A stretch of DNA of 8,422 nucleotides from an uncultured Collinsella sp. (GCA_902494935.1 CABUVH010000086.1:1-8422); one strand, 5' to 3'. Counted from the stretch's first letter, positions 1 through 7,612 are shown. Made by a program: numbers and translations. The notes: a model not told the origin generated them from the sequence alone.

Positions 1-154
1 CCGTTACCGTCAGCTGGCGCGCATTTCCGTCATAGGCAATCGCGGGACTATCGGCAAACGCGCGGGCGGGAACGGCGAGCGCGACCACGCAGAGAATGGC
101 CGCGACCATGCAACGCAAGGAGCGCGCAGCGCCTTTGCGAATCGGGAACGCCAT
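1..154 (-). CDS. Secreted protein of unknown function, 5' part only (runs off left edge)
   Basis: Only the first 51 codons are inside the window; the rest lies beyond position 1. The ATG (154..152) is preceded by a strong GGAGGT (168..163) at 8-nt spacing. That site lies in the last codons of the upstream gene, whose TAA ends 2 nt before this ATG. The protein starts with a basic stretch (R6, K7, R11, R14), then a hydrophobic core (about residues 16-30) and an A-F-A/D junction near residues 32-35, which is a classical Sec signal peptide for ordinary signal peptidase I. It lacks the GT-x-A-W box of its TasA-like neighbours. The visible mature part begins DSPAIAYDGNARQLTVT, which looks beta-rich but identifies no family. 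Its position as the distal gene of a fibre operon suggests another surface or matrix component; this is inference. Start and export are well supported, function is unknown. Confidence 0.8.
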   Translation of the reverse strand, partial: MAFPIRKGAARSLRCMVAAILCVVALAVPARAFADSPAIAYDGNARQLTVT

Positions 155-156
155 AC

Positions 157-726
157 TTACGCACCTCCGTGCGGCGGCACCAGCACGCCATCTTTGACCG
201 TACAGTTCCATGCCTCGGTGACCGCATCGTCGGGCGTGGACTGAATCGCCTGGGTCGAAATGTCGACGACTAGGTTTTTACCATCTGCCTTCTTCTCGGA
301 CACGCTCTTGATGAGCACGCCCGTCTTGTCGAGCGGCTTAACAGAAGACGTCCAGTAGTAGAACCCGTCGCTCGCAAGAACCCAAGACGAAGGTCTGTTA
401 GTGGCGGAGGCATCGCCTTTATCGCCCCACTCAATGGTGTAGTCGGTGCCGGCAACCGGCTCATCCCACAGGCGCGCGCCATCCTTATCCTGCCAGTAGA
501 TATCCACCGCGACACGCAGGTATGCCGGAGCCGAGCCCGTGTTTTTTACCGAGACATCCCTTTTCACGTTGTCCTTGCGCGTCTCGTCCACCGAAGGCGC
601 CACCGAGCCAAAGCCAAACTCGTTGACCAGCACGCCCGTAACCGAAAGCCACGCAAAGGTGCCGACGACGCCGGCCAAAAGGAGGACGCCGACAAGGAGG
701 GCAACGATCCGCTTGCGCTTAGTCAT
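157..726 (-). CDS. TasA/camelysin-like SipW-dependent secreted protein (third paralogue)
   Basis: This 189-residue protein is probably a minor subunit or adaptor of a TasA-type surface fibre. Residues 1-6 are basic (MTKRKR), 7-22 form a membrane helix, and the helix ends in GTFAWL (22-27). That resembles the GTWAAF site where B. subtilis TasA is cut by SipW, so cleavage is expected near A25. Family-like elements follow: N-E-F-G-F-G (35-40), a beta segment with V-K-N-T-G-x-A-P-A-Y-L-R-V (60-72), D-G-F-Y-Y-W (120-125), K-P-L-D-K-T-G-V-L-I-K-S-V (130-142), and a late Q-A-I-Q (159-162) before an A-W pair near residues 172-173. The start overlaps the stop of the giant gene by 8 nt (ATGACTAA), and GGAGG at 737..733 sits 6 nt upstream, so translation is likely coupled. 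Family assignment comes from these motifs; the role is inference. Confidence 0.85.
   Translation of the reverse strand: MTKRKRIVALLVGVLLLAGVVGTFAWLSVTGVLVNEFGFGSVAPSVDETRKDNVKRDVSVKNTGSAPAYLRVAVDIYWQDKDGARLWDEPVAGTDYTIEWGDKGDASATNRPSSWVLASDGFYYWTSSVKPLDKTGVLIKSVSEKKADGKNLVVDISTQAIQSTPDDAVTEAWNCTVKDGVLVPPHGGA
163..168 (-). promoter_or_regulatory. Ribosome binding site inside the end of the upstream TasA-like gene
   Basis: GGAGGT is formed by the Gly-Gly codons just before the Ala codon and TAA of the third TasA-like gene. It lies 8 nt before the ATG at 154. Ribosomes finishing the upstream gene therefore cover the initiation site of the next one, a hallmark of translational coupling. Confidence 0.8.
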
Positions 727-3700
727 CCTTGTCCTCCCTCCTCAGCGTGCCGTTTTCCCAAACATTCTTGGCACGCGAGCCGCCATCGACCCATTTTTCC
801 TTCGCGCGCGTGTTGACGCACGTCACCACCGCATCGCCTGCGCTCGAAGCAGACGAAATCGTCAGCTCGGCAGATTTACCGGGCGCCTTGCCCGGCGTGC
901 TCAGCTCGCCCTCGTAGCGCCATGCCCAATTCGTGTCTTCCTCGACGGTATAGATGCCCGTCGGCGCGGCGAACTGCACGCTGCCGACATACCAGGTCTC
1001 ACCGTTTTCCTGCTGCCGCTTATCGACCTTCACCTCGGCCACGCGTGTCTCGGGAGAGGCTCCCTCCGCCGTCTTCGTCACCTTAAAGCGGAACGTCTGT
1101 CCCATGGCGCTGGCATCGGTGGTCTTTTTGACGATCGTCAGCGCATGGGTCTTGGCGAAGTTGAACACGGCATTGCCGGGAGCCTGCCCCCCTTCGCCCG
1201 TCTTCTTGGACTCCAGGCGGTTGGCCAAGTCGAACGAACCGTTACCCGAGCCCAAGCTGTAGAGCGAGACATACTGGTCGTTAACGGGTTCCTCCGCCAT
1301 GGACGCACCAGGACCGTAGCTCGCCCGCTTAACGGTAACAGTCAGCTGCGTCCCCATAAACGGCTCGGCGAAGCAGGCCTTAAACGGCGCCTCGTCGGCG
1401 TTGTTGTCGACTGTGTTGCCAGCGGTGGGATCGAGCAGCCACTTAAGCTGCGCGGTCATGGCTACGGGTCTCTCGGTATCGGACGTATCGTTGGCGGCCA
1501 CTCGATACGTCACGGGATACAGGTCCATGTCTCCCTTGACCGGCTCGCTCTTAAACTCATTCCAAGACTTCGGAGCGCCAACGGCAGGCACATATCGCCA
1601 CTCCAGGAAGAGCTCGCGTACGTCACCGCTGGCCGCCTGTTCATCGAGCAGCGCGACGATCTTGGAGTGGGCGTCCGGGTCGTATGCCACGGACTTTTTC
1701 TCCATCTCGGGATTGCCGTTTTTGTCATAGACCGGGTTGCCGCTCTCATCCACCTTGGGAACATCGACGTTATGGACAAAGCCGGCGCCCGTCGCTCGCT
1801 CGCCGTCCGAGTCGACCGTCGCCGTAAAGACGACCGACCCGTCGACGCTGTGATAGCGCACCTTATACGGCGTGACCTTGTACACCGCGGTGTAGGTCAC
1901 GCTCTCAAAGGGCTCGCTGCCCTCGAGGGGATACTTCTCGTCATCGGTCAACAGGGTGTATTTGCCATCGGGTTCATAGTCGCGCGACCAGCCGACAAAG
2001 TCGTACTTGGTGCCATCCTTGTCGACAACCTCAGCTGTAGCTCTTACTTCCAGCGAAATTTGATCGCCAGAGTCGGTGCGCGAAAGAGAACGCACGGAAT
2101 CGGGGTCATCCAGATTGGCATCGATATTCGATTGGACTTTTACCGCGCTGGGACGGTAAACCGGGTACAGCTCCATGGGGGCCTTGACCACAGTGTTTTT
2201 ATCCACCATGGAAAGACCGTCCGACCAAACGACATAGCCGCTACCAGCAGCCGGCTTGGTTTCCGTCCAGCCCGCGAACACGTTGTATGCGCTCGTCGCG
2301 GCATCGATGTCTCCAACGTTATACGTCGGCAGCGGCATGCCATCCTTAAGGCTGCCGAGCGTATTGCCCTCCTGCGCGAGCTTGCCATCGATATCGGTGT
2401 CGTTCAGGTGATACACCACCGCAATGGGCGTGTAGTAGGCCACAAACGTGTAAGGCTTGCCCGGCTCCACCGGATAGGTATACGAGTTATTGCCGTCAGA
2501 TTCGAGCTCCTTGACCTCACCGTTCGGGAGTTCGATTTCGACCTTATTCAGCTTGTATAACTCGCCGCCTGACTTGTATACCGTCGTTTCGATATCAGGA
2601 GTCACCGTTGCCGTGGCGGGATCGGTGTCCGCATTGAGATTAGGGGTGATGTCATACCTAGGAACATTCACCTCGGAAGTGCCATTAAAACCGGCGCGGT
2701 GCAGGTTGGTGGTGTAGTTGACGTCGTACTTCGCGTAGACGGGATAGGCATCCTGCCACTGGGTGACCTTGGAGTCAGGTGTCGCCAAGTATGGCGCCGC
2801 CTTCTCCGGATCACTCGTCACATAGGGATCGCCGGCAACATCATAGATATATTTCCAGACGGGAGAATTCTGCTGGACCTCGGCGGTCGAAATCCAGCCC
2901 AGGAACTTATAGCCCGGCACAGCCATCTCCGCATCGGTCGGGGAAGCTTCGAGGGTCAGGGGGCTCTCATACGATCCCTTCTCACCATCTTCTGGCTTTT
3001 CTGCCACTTTAACCGACGTATTAACATGCGGGTAGTAATACGTGAACGTCGGATCAACCCCGTTCACCTTGGCCTGCAGCAAGTTACTCTCATAGCGCCG
3101 CGTGGCAGTCCTCACGACCTTATCGCCCTTGTTGTAGAAATTAACGTCCGTGGTAATCATCGCGCGAACGTAGTACTTCTTATCTGTACGCACCATGCTC
3201 TCGATGGGATTTTTCACATATGTCCAATATTCACCATCGCGCTCAAGCGTCCAGAAATTCAGGCGATAGCGATCATTCACCGGTTTGACCGTTACGTTCA
3301 GCGAAGCCGAAGTCCAAGTATCGCTTAGCGTTGCAGCGCCTGGAAAATCGGTATCGGCATAGAGGTTTTTCAGAGTATCGGCTCCCGTATCGTTTTTAAC
3401 GTTGTGCGAGTACGCATTAAGGGGACTCACGACAAGGGTATTCGCCGTGAAGCGCGTGCCACACGTTTCGTCATACCTATCCTTTATACCGTGGTCAACA
3501 TGCTCCGGACCCCAGTGGACGACGTTTTCACGCACGAAGGTACTACCGACGTTTTCCTCAAAGGGCGTTCGATAGCGATTCCAAACGGAACAAAGTAGCT
3601 TGCTGTCCGTAAACTCATGGTTGGTATAAGCCCGAACGTAATAATCCACCCGGTACTCAAAGCGGGCGATGTAGGTGTGTCGCACGGTTAGATCGACATC

Positions 3701-6175
3701 GGCAGGGAGTGTATAGCTGGGGTCGCGGCTTACGCGCACCTCTAGCGGGGCATCCTCGGTTCCCTTGTTTTCGTACCAACCCAAGAAGCGATAGCCATCG
3801 GGCAGCTTGCCGCCATCGGACAGAGGCTTATTGTCCTTATCTCGTACCTGCACGGTATAGGAGCTCGTTCCATTCTCGCCCGGCTGCACGCCCACATGAG
3901 TATTACCCACGCCAACGCGCTGGGTCACATCACCGAGTTCATCCTGCTCATTGCCTTCGAACACCGTCATGATGTTCGAAACATAGTCGCTGTACACGGG
4001 ATAGAAATCGGTGGGGCCGACCACGGCAATCTCGCTGCCCACGGGATAGAATGCTCCCTTGTTTTTCAGATCAGCCAGCTGATCTGAGGTAATGGCAGCA
4101 TAGGCGCCATTCATGCTCTTATCGGCGTTCGGCTGCGTGGTCCATCCAATAAACGTCGCGGTAGGCGGCAAGCCGCCGCGATCCGCGGGGGCAGCCGGCG
4201 TCAAACCGACGCCATAGCGGTACCAGTCCGTGGACGGATCGTGTGCCTTGCCGTCTTTCCAATCAAGCGTCTCGCCCTTAACGTTATAGAGCAGCACCTG
4301 CGCCTCGTATGAAGCGATAAAGAGGTCATTGCCCTTGAAGCCCTCACTCTCGGCATGATCCTTGCCGTTGTCGGCAGTGTAGATAGAGGTCGCCTCGTGC
4401 TTCGTGTTGTCCTGAACGCGCTTGCCATCCCTCACAGCAGCACCATCGGTCTTGCCGTCAAACCAGCTGTTGTCTTGGCCAATGTGGTTCACACGCACAT
4501 CGGGTTCGCGGAACCAACCCATAAAGCGGTAACCGTCGTTCGCCTCGCTCAGCCCCTCAGGCTTTGCAGAGGTCTCCTGCTTAAACGTTACCGACGTATC
4601 GCCTTGGGCCAAGCCCTGTGCCGTTCCGGCTAGCACGGCGCTCACCGCAAAGGTGTACGGATCGCTGGTGGACTGGTCTTTGCCCAACATGGTTGCCAGA
4701 ACAGTTGCCGTGCCCGCACCGGGAAAATCAATCGTCGCCTTAACGCTCTGGCCATGCACGGGGATATTCAGCTTGTAATCCATCGCCCACTCATTGGTGT
4801 GCTGACCACCCAGAGCCTTGTCGTTATCAGTCGAGCGCTTGGTGCCGGCGCAAAAGTCATAGTCGTGCTCTTCCCACAGCTCGCGCGTGGTGTAGCGCTC
4901 GTCATCCCACGGGCCGTAGCCGTCGCCCTTGGTGGTACCGTCACCGCCAAACGAGGGGATCTTCTTTTTGGCAGGATTGCCCTGGCTATTGCCAGACAGG
5001 CTCACGCTCGGCTTAAAGTAGCACTCGGTGACCGTGGCGTCGCCCTTGTTGGCGCGCGCGGCAATACCGCCCAAGTTCACGTCGTTTTGAATAATGGGGA
5101 TCACGGCGATGGGATTGTACTGACGCGAGCTCAAATCGCCGGCGAAATGGCTGCGAGTGATTTCATTACCGCTCTTAGACAAGATGCGGCCTGCAAGACC
5201 GCCCGTCCAAGCGCGCGTTACGGAGACAACGCCCACGTAAGAAGCAGCATAGCTATAGCATTTCGCCGTTGAAAAGCAATCGATGACTTTAGCGCCTTCC
5301 GCCATGCAACCGACGAAGCCCGAAGCGTACACGTTGTTGCCGCCCAGGGCGCCGATGGCCACATCGTACTTATTGGTAACGTCGGTCATGTCCATCGAGG
5401 AGCCATCCTCGCTTCGCGTGGGCGTGACGCGGCAGTACTCGATGGTCGAGTTCTTGACGTAGCCGGCAAATGCCGCCATGTACAGGCCCTCGCCACCGAT
5501 CGCCTGCACACCTGCAGTGGTGTTATGGACGGCTCGACCGCCGCGCACCTCGCAGTTGTACAGATTGCAGCCCTCCAGCTCGCCTGCGATCATGCCGCCT
5601 TCGAAGCCGGCGTTCGTGATGACGTTGAGCATGTTGTTGGCGCACGTAACGTGCAGGGTGCTCTCCATGACCATGACGTTTTCGAAGCTGGTGTTGACGG
5701 CCTTGCCCACGATGATGCCGCCGCGGAAGTCCGCCCAGATGTTGGCGTCCTCGACAAGGAAGTTCTTGATGGTGGCGCCATCGGTCTCGGCAAAGAAGCC
5801 CGTGTCGCGCTCTGGGTCCAAGACCTTATTCTCGTAGTTCAGGCCCTTCACGGTATGGTTTTGACCGTCAAAGACGCCCTTAAAGGGATGTTCCTTGTTG
5901 CCAAAGGAGAGGTGCTTGACCGTATCCTCAACAATGGCTTTCATATCATCATCGTTAAGAACGATATCGTTATCGAGATAGACGCGCCACTGCGACGTGT
6001 CGCGTTGACGCGACAGCGCGACGCACGCCAGGAAGTCGTTCCTGTTTGTGATATGGAATTCGGTCTGATCCTCGGCATGCGCTGCCGCCGGCAGCGCCAT
6101 AACGCAGCAAAGGGCAATCGCCGCGACGGCAATCAGCCTGTTGAGCACACCTCGGTTCACGATCTTAATCTTCAT
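719..6175 (-). CDS. Giant secreted surface protein: GLUG-like beta-helix, InlB-B/Flg_new-like repeats, Cna-B-like C-terminus
   Basis: This 1818-residue protein is probably an adhesin or matrix protein. Residues 1-34 are a classical signal peptide ending in A-H-A before E35. Residues about 95-391 hold about eight GLUG-like beta-helix turns: an opening FKGVFDGQNHTVKGL (98-112), then GGxxxG turns with following x-N/D-C segments near 125, 152, 193, 234, 285, 325 and 369. Residues about 480-1560 contain InlB-B/Flg_new-like modules with G-Y-x-F-x-G-W cores at 548, 673, 794, 1088, 1296 and 1390, and degenerate cores near 968 (RYRLNFW) and 1520 (ELFLEWRY). Nine Y-P-V-Y / Y-x-A-x-Y closers end the modules. 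Residues about 1675-1790 resemble a Cna-B/SpaA prealbumin-like fold. The tail has no LPXTG, no membrane helix and an acidic end (REDKDD). GGAGG (6191..6187) lies 11 nt before the ATG, inside the upstream gene. The ligand is unknown. Confidence 0.9.
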   Translation of the reverse strand: MKIKIVNRGVLNRLIAVAAIALCCVMALPAAAHAEDQTEFHITNRNDFLACVALSRQRDTSQWRVYLDNDIVLNDDDMKAIVEDTVKHLSFGNKEHPFKGVFDGQNHTVKGLNYENKVLDPERDTGFFAETDGATIKNFLVEDANIWADFRGGIIVGKAVNTSFENVMVMESTLHVTCANNMLNVITNAGFEGGMIAGELEGCNLYNCEVRGGRAVHNTTAGVQAIGGEGLYMAAFAGYVKNSTIEYCRVTPTRSEDGSSMDMTDVTNKYDVAIGALGGNNVYASGFVGCMAEGAKVIDCFSTAKCYSYAASYVGVVSVTRAWTGGLAGRILSKSGNEITRSHFAGDLSSRQYNPIAVIPIIQNDVNLGGIAARANKGDATVTECYFKPSVSLSGNSQGNPAKKKIPSFGGDGTTKGDGYGPWDDERYTTRELWEEHDYDFCAGTKRSTDNDKALGGQHTNEWAMDYKLNIPVHGQSVKATIDFPGAGTATVLATMLGKDQSTSDPYTFAVSAVLAGTAQGLAQGDTSVTFKQETSAKPEGLSEANDGYRFMGWFREPDVRVNHIGQDNSWFDGKTDGAAVRDGKRVQDNTKHEATSIYTADNGKDHAESEGFKGNDLFIASYEAQVLLYNVKGETLDWKDGKAHDPSTDWYRYGVGLTPAAPADRGGLPPTATFIGWTTQPNADKSMNGAYAAITSDQLADLKNKGAFYPVGSEIAVVGPTDFYPVYSDYVSNIMTVFEGNEQDELGDVTQRVGVGNTHVGVQPGENGTSSYTVQVRDKDNKPLSDGGKLPDGYRFLGWYENKGTEDAPLEVRVSRDPSYTLPADVDLTVRHTYIARFEYRVDYYVRAYTNHEFTDSKLLCSVWNRYRTPFEENVGSTFVRENVVHWGPEHVDHGIKDRYDETCGTRFTANTLVVSPLNAYSHNVKNDTGADTLKNLYADTDFPGAATLSDTWTSASLNVTVKPVNDRYRLNFWTLERDGEYWTYVKNPIESMVRTDKKYYVRAMITTDVNFYNKGDKVVRTATRRYESNLLQAKVNGVDPTFTYYYPHVNTSVKVAEKPEDGEKGSYESPLTLEASPTDAEMAVPGYKFLGWISTAEVQQNSPVWKYIYDVAGDPYVTSDPEKAAPYLATPDSKVTQWQDAYPVYAKYDVNYTTNLHRAGFNGTSEVNVPRYDITPNLNADTDPATATVTPDIETTVYKSGGELYKLNKVEIELPNGEVKELESDGNNSYTYPVEPGKPYTFVAYYTPIAVVYHLNDTDIDGKLAQEGNTLGSLKDGMPLPTYNVGDIDAATSAYNVFAGWTETKPAAGSGYVVWSDGLSMVDKNTVVKAPMELYPVYRPSAVKVQSNIDANLDDPDSVRSLSRTDSGDQISLEVRATAEVVDKDGTKYDFVGWSRDYEPDGKYTLLTDDEKYPLEGSEPFESVTYTAVYKVTPYKVRYHSVDGSVVFTATVDSDGERATGAGFVHNVDVPKVDESGNPVYDKNGNPEMEKKSVAYDPDAHSKIVALLDEQAASGDVRELFLEWRYVPAVGAPKSWNEFKSEPVKGDMDLYPVTYRVAANDTSDTERPVAMTAQLKWLLDPTAGNTVDNNADEAPFKACFAEPFMGTQLTVTVKRASYGPGASMAEEPVNDQYVSLYSLGSGNGSFDLANRLESKKTGEGGQAPGNAVFNFAKTHALTIVKKTTDASAMGQTFRFKVTKTAEGASPETRVAEVKVDKRQQENGETWYVGSVQFAAPTGIYTVEEDTNWAWRYEGELSTPGKAPGKSAELTISSASSAGDAVVTCVNTRAKEKWVDGGSRAKNVWENGTLRREDKDD

Positions 6176-6178
6176 GGG

Positions 6179-6838
6179 CTAGTTCGCCTCCGGCCAGCCC
6201 GCGACGTCAAGCACGTCGAGGACAGAATCGTTTGTCTGCTGGTTTTTGGCCTGCACGGCCTGAACGTCGATATCGAGTTTGAATGAGCCGCCGCGCGCGG
6301 CATCGTGGTAGTCGCCCACAAATCGCAGCGAGTCCATAAGGCTCTCCGTCATGACGCCGGGATCGAGCACACCCCCGCGTCCGGCAAGGCCGCGATAGTA
6401 AAACCACCCATCGCCACCATCGACCCACGGGGAGCCATCGCCCGCGCTCACGTTAAAGGCGACGTTGTCCGAGGCATCCGCGGTCGAGCCGTCAGACGCC
6501 ACCGACGTCATGCGCAGACGGGCGCGAATATACTCGGGCTGTGCGCCGGCATTCTCCACGCGCACGATGCGGCTAATGTCAGAGCCCGTGGCCTTGGTGT
6601 CGGGATAGTCCCCGTGCTCGTTGGCCTCAAACGGAATCTCTTCGCCTTGCTCGTTTAGGGTGTATTCGCAGACTCGTACCTTCACGCTGCCAAACGATAG
6701 GACGTTGTTCGCCGGAACCATATCAACGGTAAAAGCCAGCGTGCCGCACAGGCACGCCAGGGCCAACAGCGCCATCGCGGCAAGCGCCAAGGTGCGTTTC
6801 TGATTGTCGGAAAGATTGTTGAGCATTACGTTCGCCAA
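6179..6838 (-). CDS. TasA/camelysin-like SipW-dependent secreted protein (second paralogue)
   Basis: This protein of up to 219 residues is probably a minor fibre subunit. A hydrophobic helix (about 16-31) ends in CGTLAFTVDM (31-40), a variant of the SipW box with F in place of W; cleavage is expected near A35. Further TasA-like features are N-N-V-L-S-F-G-S-V (44-52), I-V-R-V-E-N-A-G-A-Q-P-E-Y-I-R-A-R-L (91-108), D-G-W-F-Y-Y-R (143-149), L-D-P-G-V-M-T-E-S-L (158-167) and D-V-Q-A-V-Q-A (191-197). The start is uncertain: the longest form begins at TTG (6838), but an in-frame ATG at 6826 (residue 5) is equally good. Neither has a strong Shine-Dalgarno sequence; only GGCGA lies just before the ATG. 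The gene sits directly after a strong hairpin and 3 nt before the giant gene, and its last codons carry that gene's GGAGG. Low initiation would suit a minor component; this is inference. Confidence 0.83.
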   Translation of the reverse strand: MANVMLNNLSDNQKRTLALAAMALLALACLCGTLAFTVDMVPANNVLSFGSVKVRVCEYTLNEQGEEIPFEANEHGDYPDTKATGSDISRIVRVENAGAQPEYIRARLRMTSVASDGSTADASDNVAFNVSAGDGSPWVDGGDGWFYYRGLAGRGGVLDPGVMTESLMDSLRFVGDYHDAARGGSFKLDIDVQAVQAKNQQTNDSVLDVLDVAGWPEAN

Positions 6839-6855
6839 TCGTCGATCAAAGGGGG

Positions 6856-6906
6856 ACCGAGATCCCGACCCGAAAATGGGGATGGGGAGCGGGCCGGGAT
6901 CTCGGT
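6856..6906 (-). terminator. Strong hairpin between major subunit and downstream genes (attenuator or mRNA-end stem)
   Basis: A perfect 12-bp inverted repeat (arms 6856-6867 and 6895-6906) extends inward in the minus-strand RNA through one G-U and four more pairs, giving a 17-bp, very GC-rich stem with a 17-nt C/U-rich loop. It is followed by CCCCCTTTGATC, so it lacks a proper U tract. I read it as a leaky terminator or a stabilising 3' end for the transcript of the major subunit, with reduced read-through to the second TasA-like gene. The stem is seen directly; its function is inference. Confidence 0.65.
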
Positions 6907-6918
6907 GGGGGGATGGGA

Positions 6919-7608
6919 TTACTTCAGGCCGTTAGCCCAATCCGTGGCAGCAGTCAAGGCAGACGCAGACGAACCCTCAGCGGTATTGTCTGCTGCGTAA
7001 ATGAAGCAGTTGACATCCATCGTGGCAGGATTGGCGAAATCCTTTTGCTCGGTGTCCTTGGGCGTAGTCACCTGGCTGAACAGCTCGCCAGTCCACTTAT
7101 CCTCAGTCTTGCTGGCAATAAGCGGGGTAGCCTCGGTTCCTTCGCCAACATAAACGAAAAGGCCACCGAGATAATGAGTCGGCTCGCCCTCAACGGCGGT
7201 CGCATCAACGGCCTTCCAGCCAGAGTTAATGGTGAAGTAAGTCGTCTTGGAATCAGCGGTCCCGGCAGGCGCCGTCTTGTTGTTCACGAAAACGTACACA
7301 TATGCATCCTCGGATCCCTTGCCGATACCGACATTAGGATTCTTGGGTACAGACACGCCAGGGGCGAGCTTAGAGTCCTTAACCCATTTGGTCTCGGTCA
7401 GGTTGCCGTTGACCTTAGTGTTATCATCCGGAAGCGGCTGATTCGGATGGTCGGGATCGGTAGTGGGCTTGTTGATGCCCGCAGTGGTGAAGTTGTTGGT
7501 CAGGCTCGACTGCGCCGTCAGCCAGGCGTAGGTGCCCACGCCGGCAGCCAGTACCAGCAGCAGCAAGGCGGCAATGATGCCGTAGCGCTTTTTCCTCTTG
7601 TTCTCCAT
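6919..7608 (-). CDS. TasA/camelysin-like SipW-dependent secreted protein, probable major fibre subunit
   Basis: This 229-residue protein has a basic N-terminus (MENKRKKR), a hydrophobic helix (10-24) and the SipW-type box GTYAWL (25-30), then L-T-N-N-F-T-T-A-G (36-44). Cleavage is expected near A28. Residues about 46-64 are rich in Pro, Asp and Asn, probably a flexible linker. A beta-rich body follows: G-S-E-D-A-Y-V-Y-V-F-V-N-N (98-110), Y-L-G-G-L-F-V-Y-V (146-154), W-T-G-E-L-F (172-177), and M-D-V-N-C-F-I-Y-A-A-D-N (197-208). An A-A-T-D-W-A-N-G-L-K end is common in this kind of protein. The ATG at 7608 is chosen because AAAGGAAGAG (7622..7613) lies at good spacing; a longer in-frame opening reaches 7821 but would overlap the peptidase gene. 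Being directly after the peptidase, well initiated, and flanked by two hairpins suggests the abundant subunit; this is inference. Confidence 0.87.
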   Translation of the reverse strand: MENKRKKRYGIIAALLLLVLAAGVGTYAWLTAQSSLTNNFTTAGINKPTTDPDHPNQPLPDDNTKVNGNLTETKWVKDSKLAPGVSVPKNPNVGIGKGSEDAYVYVFVNNKTAPAGTADSKTTYFTINSGWKAVDATAVEGEPTHYLGGLFVYVGEGTEATPLIASKTEDKWTGELFSQVTTPKDTEQKDFANPATMDVNCFIYAADNTAEGSSASALTAATDWANGLK

Positions 7609-7612
7609 CGTT

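Noticed and set aside
719..830. Sortase sorting signal at the giant protein's C-terminus
   Set aside because: Inspected and absent: no LPXTG-like motif, hydrophobic stretch or basic tail in the last 60 residues.
539..2560. Long plus-strand open frame (673 codons) antisense to the giant gene
   Set aside because: Its translation is Arg/His/Leu/Gly-rich with no domain or signal, and the minus strand has clear domains across the whole interval; it is a shadow of coding bias.
2699..3328. Plus-strand open frame of 209 codons
   Set aside because: Antisense to the InlB-B-like modules, no domain, no ribosome site; coding-bias shadow.
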